From positions 1,424,001 through 1,488,000 of the forward strand of contig NZ_JAGE01000001.1 in assembly GCF_000526495.1 (NCBI RefSeq): a stretch of DNA of 64,000 nucleotides, given 5' to 3'. The notes under the pieces are model-generated. The model saw nothing but the letters and a program-made list of their open reading frames with translations, had not been told where the DNA came from and ran no database searches. This document shows, piece by piece, positions 33,814 through 42,948 of the stretch. The stretch is from Ruminiclostridium josui JCM 17888. GTDB taxonomy: Bacteria; Bacillota; Clostridia; Acetivibrionales; DSM-1351. Each line of letters starts with the position of its first letter. Position 1 is the stretch's first letter. Made by a program: the position numbers and the translations under genes.

Positions 33814-34743
33814 ATGGCAAAAATATACAAAAGTCTTACTGATCTCATTGGAAAAACTCCACTTTTGGAATTATCAAACTACGAAAAAGCACACAACTTA
33901 AATGCAACTATTATTGCAAAACTGGAATATTTCAATCCAGCAGGAAGCGTTAAAGATAGAATAGCAAAAGCTATGATTGATGATGCCGAAGCAAAGGGTA
34001 TTTTAAAAGAGGGCTCCGTAATAATTGAGCCTACCAGCGGAAACACAGGAATTGGCCTTGCATCAGTTGCTGCGGCAAGAGGATATAGAATTATTCTTAC
34101 CATGCCTGAAACAATGAGTATTGAGCGTAGAAATCTATTAAAAGCATATGGTGCAGAGCTTGTATTAACCGAAGGTGCAAAGGGTATGAAAGGTGCAATT
34201 GCAAAAGCTGAAGAACTGGCAGCAACTACTCCAAATAGCTTTATTCCGGGTCAGTTTGTGAATCCAGCAAACCCTGCTATCCACAAGGCTACTACCGGCC
34301 CTGAAATCTGGGAAGACACAGACGGAAAAGTTGATATATTTGTTGCCGGAATAGGCACAGGCGGAACAATAACCGGAACAGGTGAGTACTTGAAATCACA
34401 GAACCCAAATGTAAAAGTAGTTGCAGTTGAGCCTGCAAGCTCTCCTGTACTTTCAAAAGGAACTGCTGGTGCCCACAAGATTCAGGGCATTGGTGCAGGT
34501 TTTGTTCCTGATACTTTGAACACAAAGATTTATGATGAAATAATTGCAGTTGAAAACGATAATGCTTTTGCAGCAGGTAGAGAGCTATCAAAGGCAGAAG
34601 GCCTTTTAGTAGGTATTTCATCAGGTGCAGCACTTTGGGCTGCAACTGAGCTTGCAAAACGTCCTGAAAATGCAGGGAAGACAATAGTAGTTCTACTTCC
34701 CGATACTGGCGAAAGATATCTGTCAACACCTTTATTCTCCTAA
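33814..34743 (+). CDS. cysK: Cysteine synthase A (O-acetylserine sulfhydrylase)
   Basis: This 309-residue fold-type II PLP enzyme makes cysteine from O-acetylserine and sulfide. It has the PLP Lys in [15 protein letters not shown], the phosphate loop [26 protein letters not shown] and the C-terminal [13 protein letters not shown] and [11 protein letters not shown]. Length is typical. It ends at its own terminator, with coaB, coaC and hydE downstream on the same strand. Confidence 0.97.
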   Translation: MAKIYKSLTDLIGKTPLLELSNYEKAHNLNATIIAKLEYFNPAGSVKDRIAKAMIDDAEAKGILKEGSVIIEPTSGNTGIGLASVAAARGYRIILTMPETMSIERRNLLKAYGAELVLTEGAKGMKGAIAKAEELAATTPNSFIPGQFVNPANPAIHKATTGPEIWEDTDGKVDIFVAGIGTGGTITGTGEYLKSQNPNVKVVAVEPASSPVLSKGTAGAHKIQGIGAGFVPDTLNTKIYDEIIAVENDNAFAAGRELSKAEGLLVGISSGAALWAATELAKRPENAGKTIVVLLPDTGERYLSTPLFS

Positions 34744-34772
34744 TAATAAGCCTAATAAATTAAAATCACTAG

Positions 34773-34823
34773 GCAAAAGGCAGATGAAAGCTGTAAAAAG
34801 CTTTTATCTGCCTTTTGTCTGGT
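34773..34823 (+). terminator. Rho-independent terminator after cysK
   Basis: A long stem (GGCAAAAGGCAGATGAAAG with CTTTTATCTGCCTTTTGTC, nearly perfect) lies about 30 bp after the cysK stop, followed by GGTTTTG. It separates cysK from coaB. Confidence 0.75.
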
Positions 34824-34912
34824 TTTGATTATACTGCCACCATTGAAATAACGCATTATAAATGTTAAAGTATATTCAATAAGTACAGAAAAAGACAGTA
34901 AATAGTTGGGAT

Positions 34913-35710
34913 GTGAGCATATTGGTTGTGTTGATTACGGCAGGTGGAACAATTGAAAAAATTGATGACGTAAGAGCTATTTCAAACAATTCCACCGGAA
35001 GATTAGGAACTGCAATAGCAGATGCTTTTTTGAGCACAGGGTCTATAGAAAAGATTTTCTATGTCTGCGGACAAAATGCAGTTATACCTTCATCAAATAA
35101 AGTAAGTATAATAAGGATAGAAAGTGTAGCACAGCTTGCATCAACATTGGAGGAAATCCTTTCAAGTCACAAGGTTGATATAGTAGTTCATTCCATGGCA
35201 GTAAGCGACTATGGTGTTGATTTTGTTACAACAAAGGACAGCATTTGTAAATCCATTGAAAACTATTTTCTGGAGAATCCGGAAAACATGGCAGCACTGC
35301 ATCCTAAAGACCTTGCTGAAAACATAACCGACTATGTATTCTGTAATTCAGCAATTAATAACGAAAATAAGCTAAGTTCCAATATAAACAACCTTATAAT
35401 AACTCTGAAAAAGACTCCTAAAATCATCGGAATGATAAAAAAACTTCAGCCTGAAACAACCCTCGTAGGCTTCAAGCTTTTGAGCAATGCGGCAGAAGAA
35501 GAGTTAATAGACATCGGTTACAGCCTGCTCGAGAAAAATAATTGTGAAATGGTACTGGCAAATGATATGAGCCAGATTACTAATGACAGTCATAGGGGAC
35601 ACCTGATTTTCAAGGATAAGTCGTACCTTACATGTCAAACAAAGTCACAGATAGCAGATGCAATAGTTTCTCATTCTATTAAAATTACTTTAGCCAAAGG
35701 GAGGGGTTAA
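34913..35710 (+). CDS. coaB: Phosphopantothenate--cysteine ligase, stand-alone CoaB
   Basis: This 265-residue protein matches the C-terminal half of bifunctional CoaBC: TAGGTIEKIDDVRAISNNSTGRLG corresponds to the GGT-EPID-VR-NxSSGKMG signature. SMAVSDYGVD and LKKTPKIIGMI follow. It joins 4'-phosphopantothenate to cysteine in CoA synthesis. The start is GTG at 34913 with a weak GGGA upstream. coaC follows after 1 bp, so the two are translated together. The split arrangement resembles that of streptococci. Confidence 0.88.
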   Translation: MSILVVLITAGGTIEKIDDVRAISNNSTGRLGTAIADAFLSTGSIEKIFYVCGQNAVIPSSNKVSIIRIESVAQLASTLEEILSSHKVDIVVHSMAVSDYGVDFVTTKDSICKSIENYFLENPENMAALHPKDLAENITDYVFCNSAINNENKLSSNINNLIITLKKTPKIIGMIKKLQPETTLVGFKLLSNAAEEELIDIGYSLLEKNNCEMVLANDMSQITNDSHRGHLIFKDKSYLTCQTKSQIADAIVSHSIKITLAKGRG

Positions 35711-35711
35711 C

Positions 35712-36248
35712 ATGAAAAATATTATACTCGGAGTAACCGGAAGTATCGCAGCCTACAAAGCAGCCGACATAGCAAACATACTGACCAAACGAGGTTACAA
35801 CGTTGACGTTATTATGACAAAAAGTGCAATGGAATTTATCACTCCCCTAACCTTTCAATCCCTGACCAAAAACAAGGTTTACTGGAATATGTTTGAGGAG
35901 ATTACACCAAAAGAAATAAAGCACATATCACTTGCAAAGAAAGCTGACTTGTGTCTGATTGCACCGGCCAGTGCTAACATCATAGGTAAAATTGCATCAG
36001 GTATCGCTGATGACATGCTGACAACAGTAGTAATGGCAATGAACAAAGTGCCTGTATACATTTGTCCTGCCATGAACACCAACATGTATAATAACCCCAT
36101 TGTTCAGCGAAATATCAGTATTCTTTCAGAACTCGGCTACAGATTTATTGAGCCCAAAGAAGCTATTCTGGCCTGCGGAGACCTTGGAAAAGGTGCTTTA
36201 GCCGATGTTGAGACTATAATAAATACTGTGGAAGCATATTTTAAATAG
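35712..36248 (+). CDS. coaC: Phosphopantothenoylcysteine decarboxylase, stand-alone CoaC
   Basis: This 178-residue FMN flavoprotein has the N-terminal LGVTGSIAAYKAADIANIL, active-site His in IKHISLAKKADL, PASANIIGKIASGIADDMLTT, PAMNTNMYNNP, and the catalytic Cys in ACGDLGKGAL. It decarboxylates phosphopantothenoylcysteine to phosphopantetheine. All active-site residues are present. Its partner coaB lies just upstream and hydE 55 bp downstream. Confidence 0.93.
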   Translation: MKNIILGVTGSIAAYKAADIANILTKRGYNVDVIMTKSAMEFITPLTFQSLTKNKVYWNMFEEITPKEIKHISLAKKADLCLIAPASANIIGKIASGIADDMLTTVVMAMNKVPVYICPAMNTNMYNNPIVQRNISILSELGYRFIEPKEAILACGDLGKGALADVETIINTVEAYFK

Positions 36249-36303
36249 CTCAAATGGTGGTATATATATTATATCGTTGTTAAAATTTTCAGGAGGCCTT
36301 TTA

Positions 36304-37341
36304 ATGAAAGAATTAATTGATAAACTTTATGAAACTCAAGGACTTGAAAGAAGTGAGCTGCTTTTAATACTAAACAATTTCAATGCAGACATAAGCAAAT
36401 ATCTCTTTGAAAAAGCACGATTTGTTTCCAGAAGCCATTTTGGTAACTCCATTTATACAAGAGGCTTAATAGAATTTACCAATTTTTGTAAAAATGATTG
36501 CTATTACTGCGGCATCAGCAGAAGTAATAAAAATGCAGACAGATACAGATTAAGTACGGAAGAAATCCTCTCATGCTGTGAAACAGGCTATGAACTTGGT
36601 TTCAGAACCTTCGTTTTACAAGGCGGTGAGGATGGATATTATACAGCGGACAAGGTTGTTGAAATAATAAAAAGCATTAAATCAGCATACTCAGACTGTG
36701 CTATAACTCTTTCTATCGGTGAACACAGCTATGAGGACTACAAGAATTTTTTTGAAGCCGGAGCTGACCGCTATCTGCTTCGTCATGAAACGGCAACGGA
36801 CGAGCATTACAACAAGCTTCATCCCAAAGAACTCTCCTTGGCTTATAGAAAGCAATGTCTGTATAATCTAAAAGAAATCGGGTTTCAGGTAGGAACAGGC
36901 TTTATGGTAGGCTCACCTTTCCAAACTATGGATAATATAGCGGAGGACTTATTATTTATAAAGGAATTTAAGCCCCACATGATTGGAATAGGGCCTTTCA
37001 TACCACATAAAGACACAAGGTTTTTAAATGAAAAGCAAGGCAGTCTGGAACTCACACTTTTACTTATAGGAATATTAAGGCTTATGAACCCCAAAGCTCT
37101 TATACCTGCAACTACTGCCTTGGGAACCATTGATTCTAAGGGCCGGGAAATGGGTATTCTGGCAGGGGCAAATGTTGTAATGCCTAACCTTTCACCTGTT
37201 TCTGTCAGGAAAAAATATGCTCTGTATGACAACAAGATATGCACAGGAGAGGAAGCAGCAGAATGTAGGTTCTGCCTTCAAAACCGAATGCAGAAAATCG
37301 GCTACCAGCTTGTTGTTGACAGAGGAGATTATAAAGAATAG
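36304..37341 (+). CDS. hydE: [FeFe]-hydrogenase maturase HydE, radical SAM
   Basis: This protein of about 345 residues has the radical-SAM motif CKNDCYYCGI (C-x3-C-x2-C) and HydE features: FRTFVLQGGEDGYYTADK, RYLLRHETATDEHYNKLHP, TGFMVGSPFQTMDNIAEDL, and C-terminal CRFCLQNR. HydE processes a precursor in assembly of the H-cluster dithiomethylamine bridge. The ATG at 36304 has GGAGGCC upstream; 36277 would overlap it. It lies 13 kb from hydG-hydF and behind coaB-coaC. Confidence 0.95.
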   Translation: MKELIDKLYETQGLERSELLLILNNFNADISKYLFEKARFVSRSHFGNSIYTRGLIEFTNFCKNDCYYCGISRSNKNADRYRLSTEEILSCCETGYELGFRTFVLQGGEDGYYTADKVVEIIKSIKSAYSDCAITLSIGEHSYEDYKNFFEAGADRYLLRHETATDEHYNKLHPKELSLAYRKQCLYNLKEIGFQVGTGFMVGSPFQTMDNIAEDLLFIKEFKPHMIGIGPFIPHKDTRFLNEKQGSLELTLLLIGILRLMNPKALIPATTALGTIDSKGREMGILAGANVVMPNLSPVSVRKKYALYDNKICTGEEAAECRFCLQNRMQKIGYQLVVDRGDYKE

Positions 37342-37347
37342 CAAAGC

Positions 37348-37660
37348 AAATGGGTTGTCACAATAATTTTCATCTTTTTTTAACCTGTACTTAAAGAGTA
37401 TAAATTGTATCAATGGAAGCTTGGTTAAAGATATTTGCAAATGTTTATCGGCGAATCAAGGATATTTTACCGGAAAACCTACACGATGTAGGTTTTAGCG
37501 ACACAATGAATCATGGACAATGAATGTGAGCGACGGTAAAGTATCATATGATGAGCCGCTAGAAACTACTGCAAATATCTTGGAAGCAATCATTGATACA
37601 ATTTTATACGGGAGTACAGGTGTTAAAATAGAGAAACTTCTGTTTTGTGCCAACCCATTT
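37348..37660. repeat. Foldback element, full-length copy B
   Basis: This 313-bp element has 14-bp terminal inverted repeats (AAATGGGTTGTCAC/GTGCCAACCCATTT, 13 of 14). Inside are subterminal inverted repeats of about 60 bp (TATAAATTGTATCAATG...AGATATTTGCAAA and its mirror), then TTTACCG/CGGTAAA, and a central hairpin AAAACCTACA-CGA-TGTAGGTTTT. The whole element is one long imperfect palindrome. It contains no transposase, so it resembles a MITE. The 74-codon frame inside it is not a gene. Confidence 0.8.
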
Positions 37661-37768
37661 ATAAGCTACTTAAGCAAAGCATTTGCTATAAGCTTGTCAA
37701 ACTTTCTTATATCAACATATTTTTGCAGATTTATTTTTATATGACCTGTACCGTAAAACATAATTCAA

Positions 37769-38869
37769 TTATCTTACCACTCTGGCACTTTGCCCTTTCA
37801 TAACACTTTCAACTTCTTTAAGGCTTGCCATGGAAGTATCCCCGGGGGTAGTCATTGCAAGTGCCCCATGGGCAACGCCATAGTTTACAGCTTTTTGTGC
37901 ATCTCCTGTTGTCATCAAGCCATAAACCAATCCTGAAGCAAAACTGTCTCCTCCCCCTACCCTGTCATAAATCTCAAGTCCCGGGAATTCAATGGACTTG
38001 TAAATGGTACCATCAGCCCAGCATATCGCACGCCAGTCATTAACAGTAGCAGTTTTTACTCCTCTCAACGTAGTTGCAACCGCTTTCAAATTCGGGTATT
38101 CTCGGACAACCCTGTCTATCATTTTCTTGTAGCCTTCTATATCAAGTTCTTTGAGGTTTTTATCATTACCTTCAACTTCAAAGCCCAAACATTGAGTAAA
38201 GTCCTCTTCGTTTCCAATCATAACATCTATATACTTTGCAATTTCCTTGTTTACTTCCTGGGCCTTTTTACTTCCTCCAATGTAATTCCAGAGAGATGGT
38301 CTGTAATTTAAATCATAGGAAACGATGGTATTACACTTCTTTGCAGTCTTTACAGCCTCAATGACCACCTCTGGCGTAGTTTCAGACAATGCAGCAAAAA
38401 TTCCACCTGTGTGAAACCATCTTGTCCCCAGTTTACCGAATATATATTCCCAATCTATGTCCCCCACCTTCAATTGTGATGCCGCAGTATTCGCCCTGTC
38501 TGAAACTCCAAGAGCTGCTCTTATTCCAAAACCTTTTTCAGTAAAATTCAAACCGTTTCTTACAGCCCTACCTATACCGTCAAAAGGTATCCATTTAATC
38601 AGAGAGGTATCAACTCCACCCTGTAAAATCAAATCTTCAATGAGTTTTCCAATATCATTATCGGCAAAAGCAGTAACAACGGCACATTTCATTCCAAAGC
38701 ACTTGCGAAGCCCACGGGATACATTGTATTCTCCTCCGCCTTCCCAAGCTTTGAATTCTCTGCTGTTTCTTATCCTTCCATCCCCCGGATCAAGTCTCAA
38801 CATTACTTCTCCCAGAGAAATACAATCATATGTATAACTTCCTTCAGGTTTTAAATTCAGAATAGACAT
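37769..38869 (-). CDS. kdgK: PfkB-family sugar kinase, probable 2-keto-3-deoxygluconate kinase
   Basis: This 366-residue kinase starts YDCISLGEVMLRLDPGD and carries the C-terminal PfkB signature YDRVGGGDSFASGLVYG with the catalytic Asp. GGGEYNVSRGLRK marks the substrate region. KdgK phosphorylates KDG to KDPG in uronate/pectin breakdown. The specificity is inferred from the adjacent KDPG aldolase 33 bp upstream. The sequence is longer than many KdgK (about 310-340), with inserts near residues 230-260. Confidence 0.88.
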   Translation of the reverse strand: MSILNLKPEGSYTYDCISLGEVMLRLDPGDGRIRNSREFKAWEGGGEYNVSRGLRKCFGMKCAVVTAFADNDIGKLIEDLILQGGVDTSLIKWIPFDGIGRAVRNGLNFTEKGFGIRAALGVSDRANTAASQLKVGDIDWEYIFGKLGTRWFHTGGIFAALSETTPEVVIEAVKTAKKCNTIVSYDLNYRPSLWNYIGGSKKAQEVNKEIAKYIDVMIGNEEDFTQCLGFEVEGNDKNLKELDIEGYKKMIDRVVREYPNLKAVATTLRGVKTATVNDWRAICWADGTIYKSIEFPGLEIYDRVGGGDSFASGLVYGLMTTGDAQKAVNYGVAHGALAMTTPGDTSMASLKEVESVMKGQSARVVR

Positions 38870-38902
38870 AACAGCCTCCTTATTTGCTCTTTAGAATAAC
38901 TC

Positions 38903-39544
38903 TCAGGCCCTAGCCTGCTTTACCTTTTCAATAAATTGCTTTCCTATTGTAACAATTGACTCGTAGTCGCCCTTTTTAGCTCCAGCAGTTAAATTTCCCC
39001 CAACTCCTACTGCAACACTTCCTGCTTTTATCCATTCTGCTGCATTTTCAAGGTTTACTCCTCCAGTAGGCATGAGTTTTATCTGAGGTAATGGGCCTTT
39101 AAATGCCTTAATAATAGCTGGCCCAAAAAGTTCTCCCGGAAATACCTTTACAATGTCAGCACCTGCTTCCATGCACTCAACAGCCTCTTTAACAGTCATT
39201 GCTCCAGGCATACAGGCTATCTGATATCTGTTGCAAACCTTAACAACCTCTTTGTTCAGGCAAGGACTTACAATAAACTGAGCACCTGCAAGAATAGCTG
39301 CTCTGGCTGTCTCAGGATCAAGAATAGTACCTGCTCCGATTAAAATCTTATTGTCCTTGTTGGACTCTGCCAGCTTTTTAATTACGTCCAGTGCACCATT
39401 TACCGTAAAGGTTATTTCAATGGCACTGATTCCTGCCTCTACACAGGAGTCGGCTATTTTCATAGCCTGTTCAGAGCTATCAGCCCTGACAACTGCCACA
39501 ACACCACAATCGCAAATCTTTTTCAACACTTCATTCTTATCCAT
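38903..39544 (-). CDS. eda: KDPG/KHG aldolase
   Basis: This 213-residue class I aldolase splits KDPG to pyruvate and glyceraldehyde-3-phosphate. It shows VVAVVRADSSEQAMKIADS, AIEITFTVNGA, LIGAGTILDPETARAAILAG, the Schiff-base Lys in DIVKVFPGELFGP, and LMPTGGVNLENA. It is the first gene of the eda-kdgK operon and divergent from a GntR regulator. Confidence 0.95.
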   Translation of the reverse strand: MDKNEVLKKICDCGVVAVVRADSSEQAMKIADSCVEAGISAIEITFTVNGALDVIKKLAESNKDNKILIGAGTILDPETARAAILAGAQFIVSPCLNKEVVKVCNRYQIACMPGAMTVKEAVECMEAGADIVKVFPGELFGPAIIKAFKGPLPQIKLMPTGGVNLENAAEWIKAGSVAVGVGGNLTAGAKKGDYESIVTIGKQFIEKVKQARA

Positions 39545-39591
39545 AATATTACCTCACAAGAATTATTGAATAACTTCATCTTATATATTAA

Positions 39592-39603
39592 TATACTAGT
39601 ATA
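39592..39603. promoter_or_regulatory. Candidate operator of the eda-kdgK operon
   Basis: A perfect 12-bp palindrome TATACTAGTATA lies 48 bp upstream of eda, in the gap to the divergent GntR gene. FadR-subfamily regulators bind short palindromes of this kind. The link to this regulator is inferred from position. Confidence 0.5.
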
Positions 39604-39751
39604 CAAGTTAAGTGTCAATCCACTAAATAAAGTAGCCCATTACCACTAAGTTCAGATAAAAGCATACTACTGTAAATTGTAAATGTTGTACTTACTGTGC
39701 TAAAATTGAACAAGAATTTATTAAAAGTTTTTGCATGTATAGGAGCGTATC

Positions 39752-40429
39752 ATGAATAGATTTCAAAGAAATGTACTTCCACTTAAAGAAGTAATTTATA
39801 TGGAAGTTAAAAATAAAATACTAAATCTAGATTATAAACCCGGTCAAATGATTAGTGAGACAGAAATATCAGAACTGCTGAATGTCAGCAGAACCCCTGT
39901 AAGAGAAGTATTTATACGGCTGTCCTACGAAAAGCTCATTAATATATATCCTCAGAGGGGAACCTTTGTATCACTAGTAGACCTTTCCTATGTAAAGGAA
40001 AGCGTTTATATGAGAAACCTTTTGGAATGTCAGATTGCAGGTGAAATAATTGACAGTGGAATGAAGAATTTACCCGCAGAAATAAAAAAGAACATACTTT
40101 TACAGAAAGACTTGGTTGAAAATAGCGGCAATATAGAAGAATTTTTAGAACTTGACAATGATTTTCACAAGGTAATTTTTAAGTCTGTAAACCATGAAGT
40201 AATCTGGGACATTATAAGTACAACCAGAATTCACTACAACAGATTTAGGCTTTTGACAATGTATGAACCTGAAATGCTGAACAGAGTATTTCAAGAGCAT
40301 TTTGACATTATGAGCAAAATAGAAGAAGGCGATAAAAAAGGCTGTAATACATTACTCAAAAAGCATCATTACAACGGACTGGAACATGCAGATATACTGA
40401 AGGAGAAGTATCCGGGGTATTTTCTTTAA
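39752..40429 (+). CDS. GntR-family regulator, FadR subfamily
   Basis: This 225-residue regulator has an N-terminal winged helix (VKNKILNLDYKPGQMISETEISELLNVSRTPVREVFIRL) and an all-helical FCD domain (about residues 85-215) with DNDFHKVIFK and metal-binding His residues. FadR-type proteins sense carboxylates such as uronate or keto acids. Facing eda-kdgK, it is probably their repressor. Confidence 0.92.
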   Translation: MNRFQRNVLPLKEVIYMEVKNKILNLDYKPGQMISETEISELLNVSRTPVREVFIRLSYEKLINIYPQRGTFVSLVDLSYVKESVYMRNLLECQIAGEIIDSGMKNLPAEIKKNILLQKDLVENSGNIEEFLELDNDFHKVIFKSVNHEVIWDIISTTRIHYNRFRLLTMYEPEMLNRVFQEHFDIMSKIEEGDKKGCNTLLKKHHYNGLEHADILKEKYPGYFL

Positions 40430-40442
40430 TATATAATAATTT

Positions 40443-40701
40443 CTCTGTTTTAACGAAGGTACTCCCGTATAAAATTATATCAATGATTGCTTCCTAGATA
40501 TTTGCAAGAGTTTCTAGCGGCTCATCTTAGGATATTTTACCGTCGCTCACATTCATCATCCATGATTCATGGTATCGCTAACACCTACATCGTGTAGGTG
40601 TTCCGGTAAAATCTCCTTGCTTCGCCGACAAAAAACTGCAAATATCTTTAACCAAGCTTCCATTGATACAATTTATATTTTAAGTACTGGTTAAAAAGAT
40701 A
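40443..40701. repeat. Foldback element, copy C (opposite orientation, ends truncated)
   Basis: About 258 bp align closely with the reverse complement of copy B, including TATCAATGATTGCTTCC, TTTCTAGCGGCTCATC, CGTCGCTCACATTCAT, CACCTACATCGTGTAGGTG and ACCAAGCTTCCATTGATAC. The outer AAATGGGTTG repeats are missing. It occupies nearly all of the gap between the GntR gene and the next membrane-protein gene. Confidence 0.78.
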
Positions 40702-40729
40702 AATTTATTTTACTACTTACCACTTGTAC

Positions 40730-41395
40730 CTACATATTTACTTTATGGCTTCTGGTTACTTCGAACTTTTCCAGCCAGCCTTTTTTAAATTTGAGTGAAA
40801 TATATCCGACAATACTTGTAGCAAGGGCCCCTAATGAATCAACTATTAAATCCTTCATAGTATCTGCCAGGGCATCCCTTCCCATCATCAAACTTCCGTC
40901 TTCATGAGCAAATTTCTGCATATTAAGGCCCAGTAGCTTATCAAAGGCAAACTCATATATCTCCCATAATGCACCTATTGCCAATGCAAATGAAAAGGCA
41001 AAAACCGCTACAAATAATGGGCTCAGATTTATCTGTACTTTATCGGAATCATTCAAAAGCTTTACAATTGAAAATCCAAGCGCGCCTATCATTGCACCGC
41101 TGAAAGTGTGAAGAACAGTATCCCAGTGGGGTATCTTGTAATAGAAACTTCTAACCTCACCAAGGTATATAGCTGCATACAGAAAAAATACAAAAACTAT
41201 ATGCATAAAACCGGGAATATTAATTTTCCATTTTCTCTCAATAATTGAAGGAAGGAACATAATAATCATTCCCATAATACACTGAATCAGCATAAGGACA
41301 TAGTCGCTTCTCAGCTTTACAAAGGCTTGTCCCGCAACGGGCTTTGAAGGTGCAGTAATAACATTTATAAGTGAAAAAATCGTTGATAATACCAA
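40730..41395 (-). CDS. Polytopic membrane protein, function unknown
   Basis: At least 221 residues carry five hydrophobic segments. Features include WDTVLHTFSGAMIGALGFSIV with a membrane-embedded His, GALWEIYEFAFDKLLGLNMQKF, and GRDALADTMKDLIVDSLGA. That resembles YjdF/DUF2238-like membrane proteins. The coordinate given uses a TTG at 41395 without a ribosome binding site. The frame stays open to 41467, adds another membrane segment, and would place an ATT start at 41455 behind GGGGTG. The real protein is probably about 20 residues longer. Confidence 0.72.
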   Translation of the reverse strand: MVLSTIFSLINVITAPSKPVAGQAFVKLRSDYVLMLIQCIMGMIIMFLPSIIERKWKINIPGFMHIVFVFFLYAAIYLGEVRSFYYKIPHWDTVLHTFSGAMIGALGFSIVKLLNDSDKVQINLSPLFVAVFAFSFALAIGALWEIYEFAFDKLLGLNMQKFAHEDGSLMMGRDALADTMKDLIVDSLGALATSIVGYISLKFKKGWLEKFEVTRSHKVNM

Positions 41396-41561
41396 TGTTG
41401 CAAAAACAAACCAAAAAGTAGTCTTTTCCCAATTAATCTTTTTATTGATAAAAATAAAATCACCCCACTAATAAATTAACCGTATATAACTAAATATCAT
41501 ATTGAATACTTTATAACACTGGAATTTCAGGGTCAAGTTTAATTTTTAACAAAGTCAAAAA

Positions 41562-41612
41562 ACAAGCCGCATAACCATGCCACTTAATGTTGACATTGAT
41601 TATACGGCTTGT
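41562..41612 (-). terminator. Terminator after the iron alcohol dehydrogenase (paired hairpin 1)
   Basis: A long stem (ACAAGCCGTATAATCAATG with its partner ending ATGCGGCTTGT) is followed by TTTTTTG on the minus strand. Its right half (GGCATGGTTATGCGGCTT) is identical to that of the adhE terminator at 42949-42991. Confidence 0.8.
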
Positions 41613-41632
41613 TGTTATATAATATCTGCAAA

Positions 41633-42802
41633 TTACTTATATGATTTGGTATAGATTTCAACAACATCTTTATCGGTAAGCTTCACAGGGTCACAAGCAA
41701 ACAAACCTCCCATTGTATGTCTTGCATTCTTTGCTAAATCTTCCATTTCACTAAGCTTAATACCGTATTCAGACATTTTTAAATCATCTACTCCGCAAGC
41801 TTTTTGAAGCTCTACTAATGCTGTCACAAAGTCCATAGGATCCTTTGCATCTTTTTTGCCCAGAGCTACAGCCATGTCAATCATTCGCTGATTGCAAGCG
41901 CCTGATTTAGCAAAAAACGTATAGTACTCCCTGCTTACCATAATAAGTCCTGCTCCATGGGGTAAATCAGGATGCAATGCGCTCATGGCATGTTCCAATG
42001 AATGTTCTGAAGTACAGCCTGAGGTGGATTCAACCATTCCCGCAAGTGTATTTGCCAAAGCAACCTTTTCACGTGCCTCTTCGCTGGAACCGTCCTTTAC
42101 TGCCTTTGAAAGATATTTACCTATGAGCTCTATACTCTTTAGGGCATAGATGTCACTCATTTCATTTGCAACTACATTTATATATCCCTCTGTGCTATGG
42201 AAAAGTGCATCAAAGCCCTGATAGGCTGTAAGATGTGCAGGAACTGTCATCATCAGGTCAGGGTCAACTATAGATAGAACAGGAAAAGTCTTATCATAGC
42301 CAAAACCGATTTTTTCATTGGTCTCGTCATTGGTTATAACTGTCCAAGGATCAGCTTCCGTACCTGTACCGGCAGTAGTTGTAATAGCCACCACAGGCAG
42401 CGGATCAACAGGAACCGGCTTACCTTTACCAGAGCCACCACCTACATAATCCCAATAATCACCTTCGTTTGAAGCCATTACAGCAATAGATTTTGCAGAA
42501 TCAATACTGCTGCCGCCTCCAAGACCAATAACAAAGTCGCAGCCATTTTCTCTTGCAAGCTTTGCTCCTTCCATAACATGTGGTTTTATGGGATTGGGCA
42601 AGATTTTATCAAATATAATGAATTCTACATTTGCCTTTTTTAGCTCCTCTTCCACCCTTTTAAGATAACCGTGTTTTTTCATAGACGTTCCGGCTGATGT
42701 GACAATCAAAGCCTTTTTACCTGGTAAGCGCTGACTGTGAAGATTTGAGAGCTGTCCCTTACCAAAAAGTATTCTAGACGGAATAAAATAATTAAAACTC
42801 AT
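41633..42802 (-). CDS. Iron-containing alcohol dehydrogenase
   Basis: This 389-residue protein has the family III (Fe) ADH fold: FVIGLGGGSSIDSAKSIAV for NAD(P) binding, TAGTGTEADPWTVITN, and metal ligands in QGFDALFHSTEGY and SLEHAMSALHPDLPHGAGL. It reduces an aldehyde to an alcohol or the reverse; the substrate is not predictable. It lies next to adhE with the same kind of terminator but has its own upstream gap. Confidence 0.93.
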   Translation of the reverse strand: MSFNYFIPSRILFGKGQLSNLHSQRLPGKKALIVTSAGTSMKKHGYLKRVEEELKKANVEFIIFDKILPNPIKPHVMEGAKLARENGCDFVIGLGGGSSIDSAKSIAVMASNEGDYWDYVGGGSGKGKPVPVDPLPVVAITTTAGTGTEADPWTVITNDETNEKIGFGYDKTFPVLSIVDPDLMMTVPAHLTAYQGFDALFHSTEGYINVVANEMSDIYALKSIELIGKYLSKAVKDGSSEEAREKVALANTLAGMVESTSGCTSEHSLEHAMSALHPDLPHGAGLIMVSREYYTFFAKSGACNQRMIDMAVALGKKDAKDPMDFVTALVELQKACGVDDLKMSEYGIKLSEMEDLAKNARHTMGGLFACDPVKLTDKDVVEIYTKSYK

Positions 42803-42948
42803 CTGGTAAAATCCTCCTTTATGAAATACTTCATGTATGAATATTCAATATATATTTATACCCTTTAATTCATACTTCAAATACAAAATATGTACCTATA
42901 TCTATAGTGATTTTACATCATTATTATTAAAAAAACTGTCAAAAATAA

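Noticed and set aside
37520-37744. 74-codon frame overlapping the foldback element
   Set aside because: It lies mostly inside the repeat, lacks a ribosome binding site and is not preserved in copy C.
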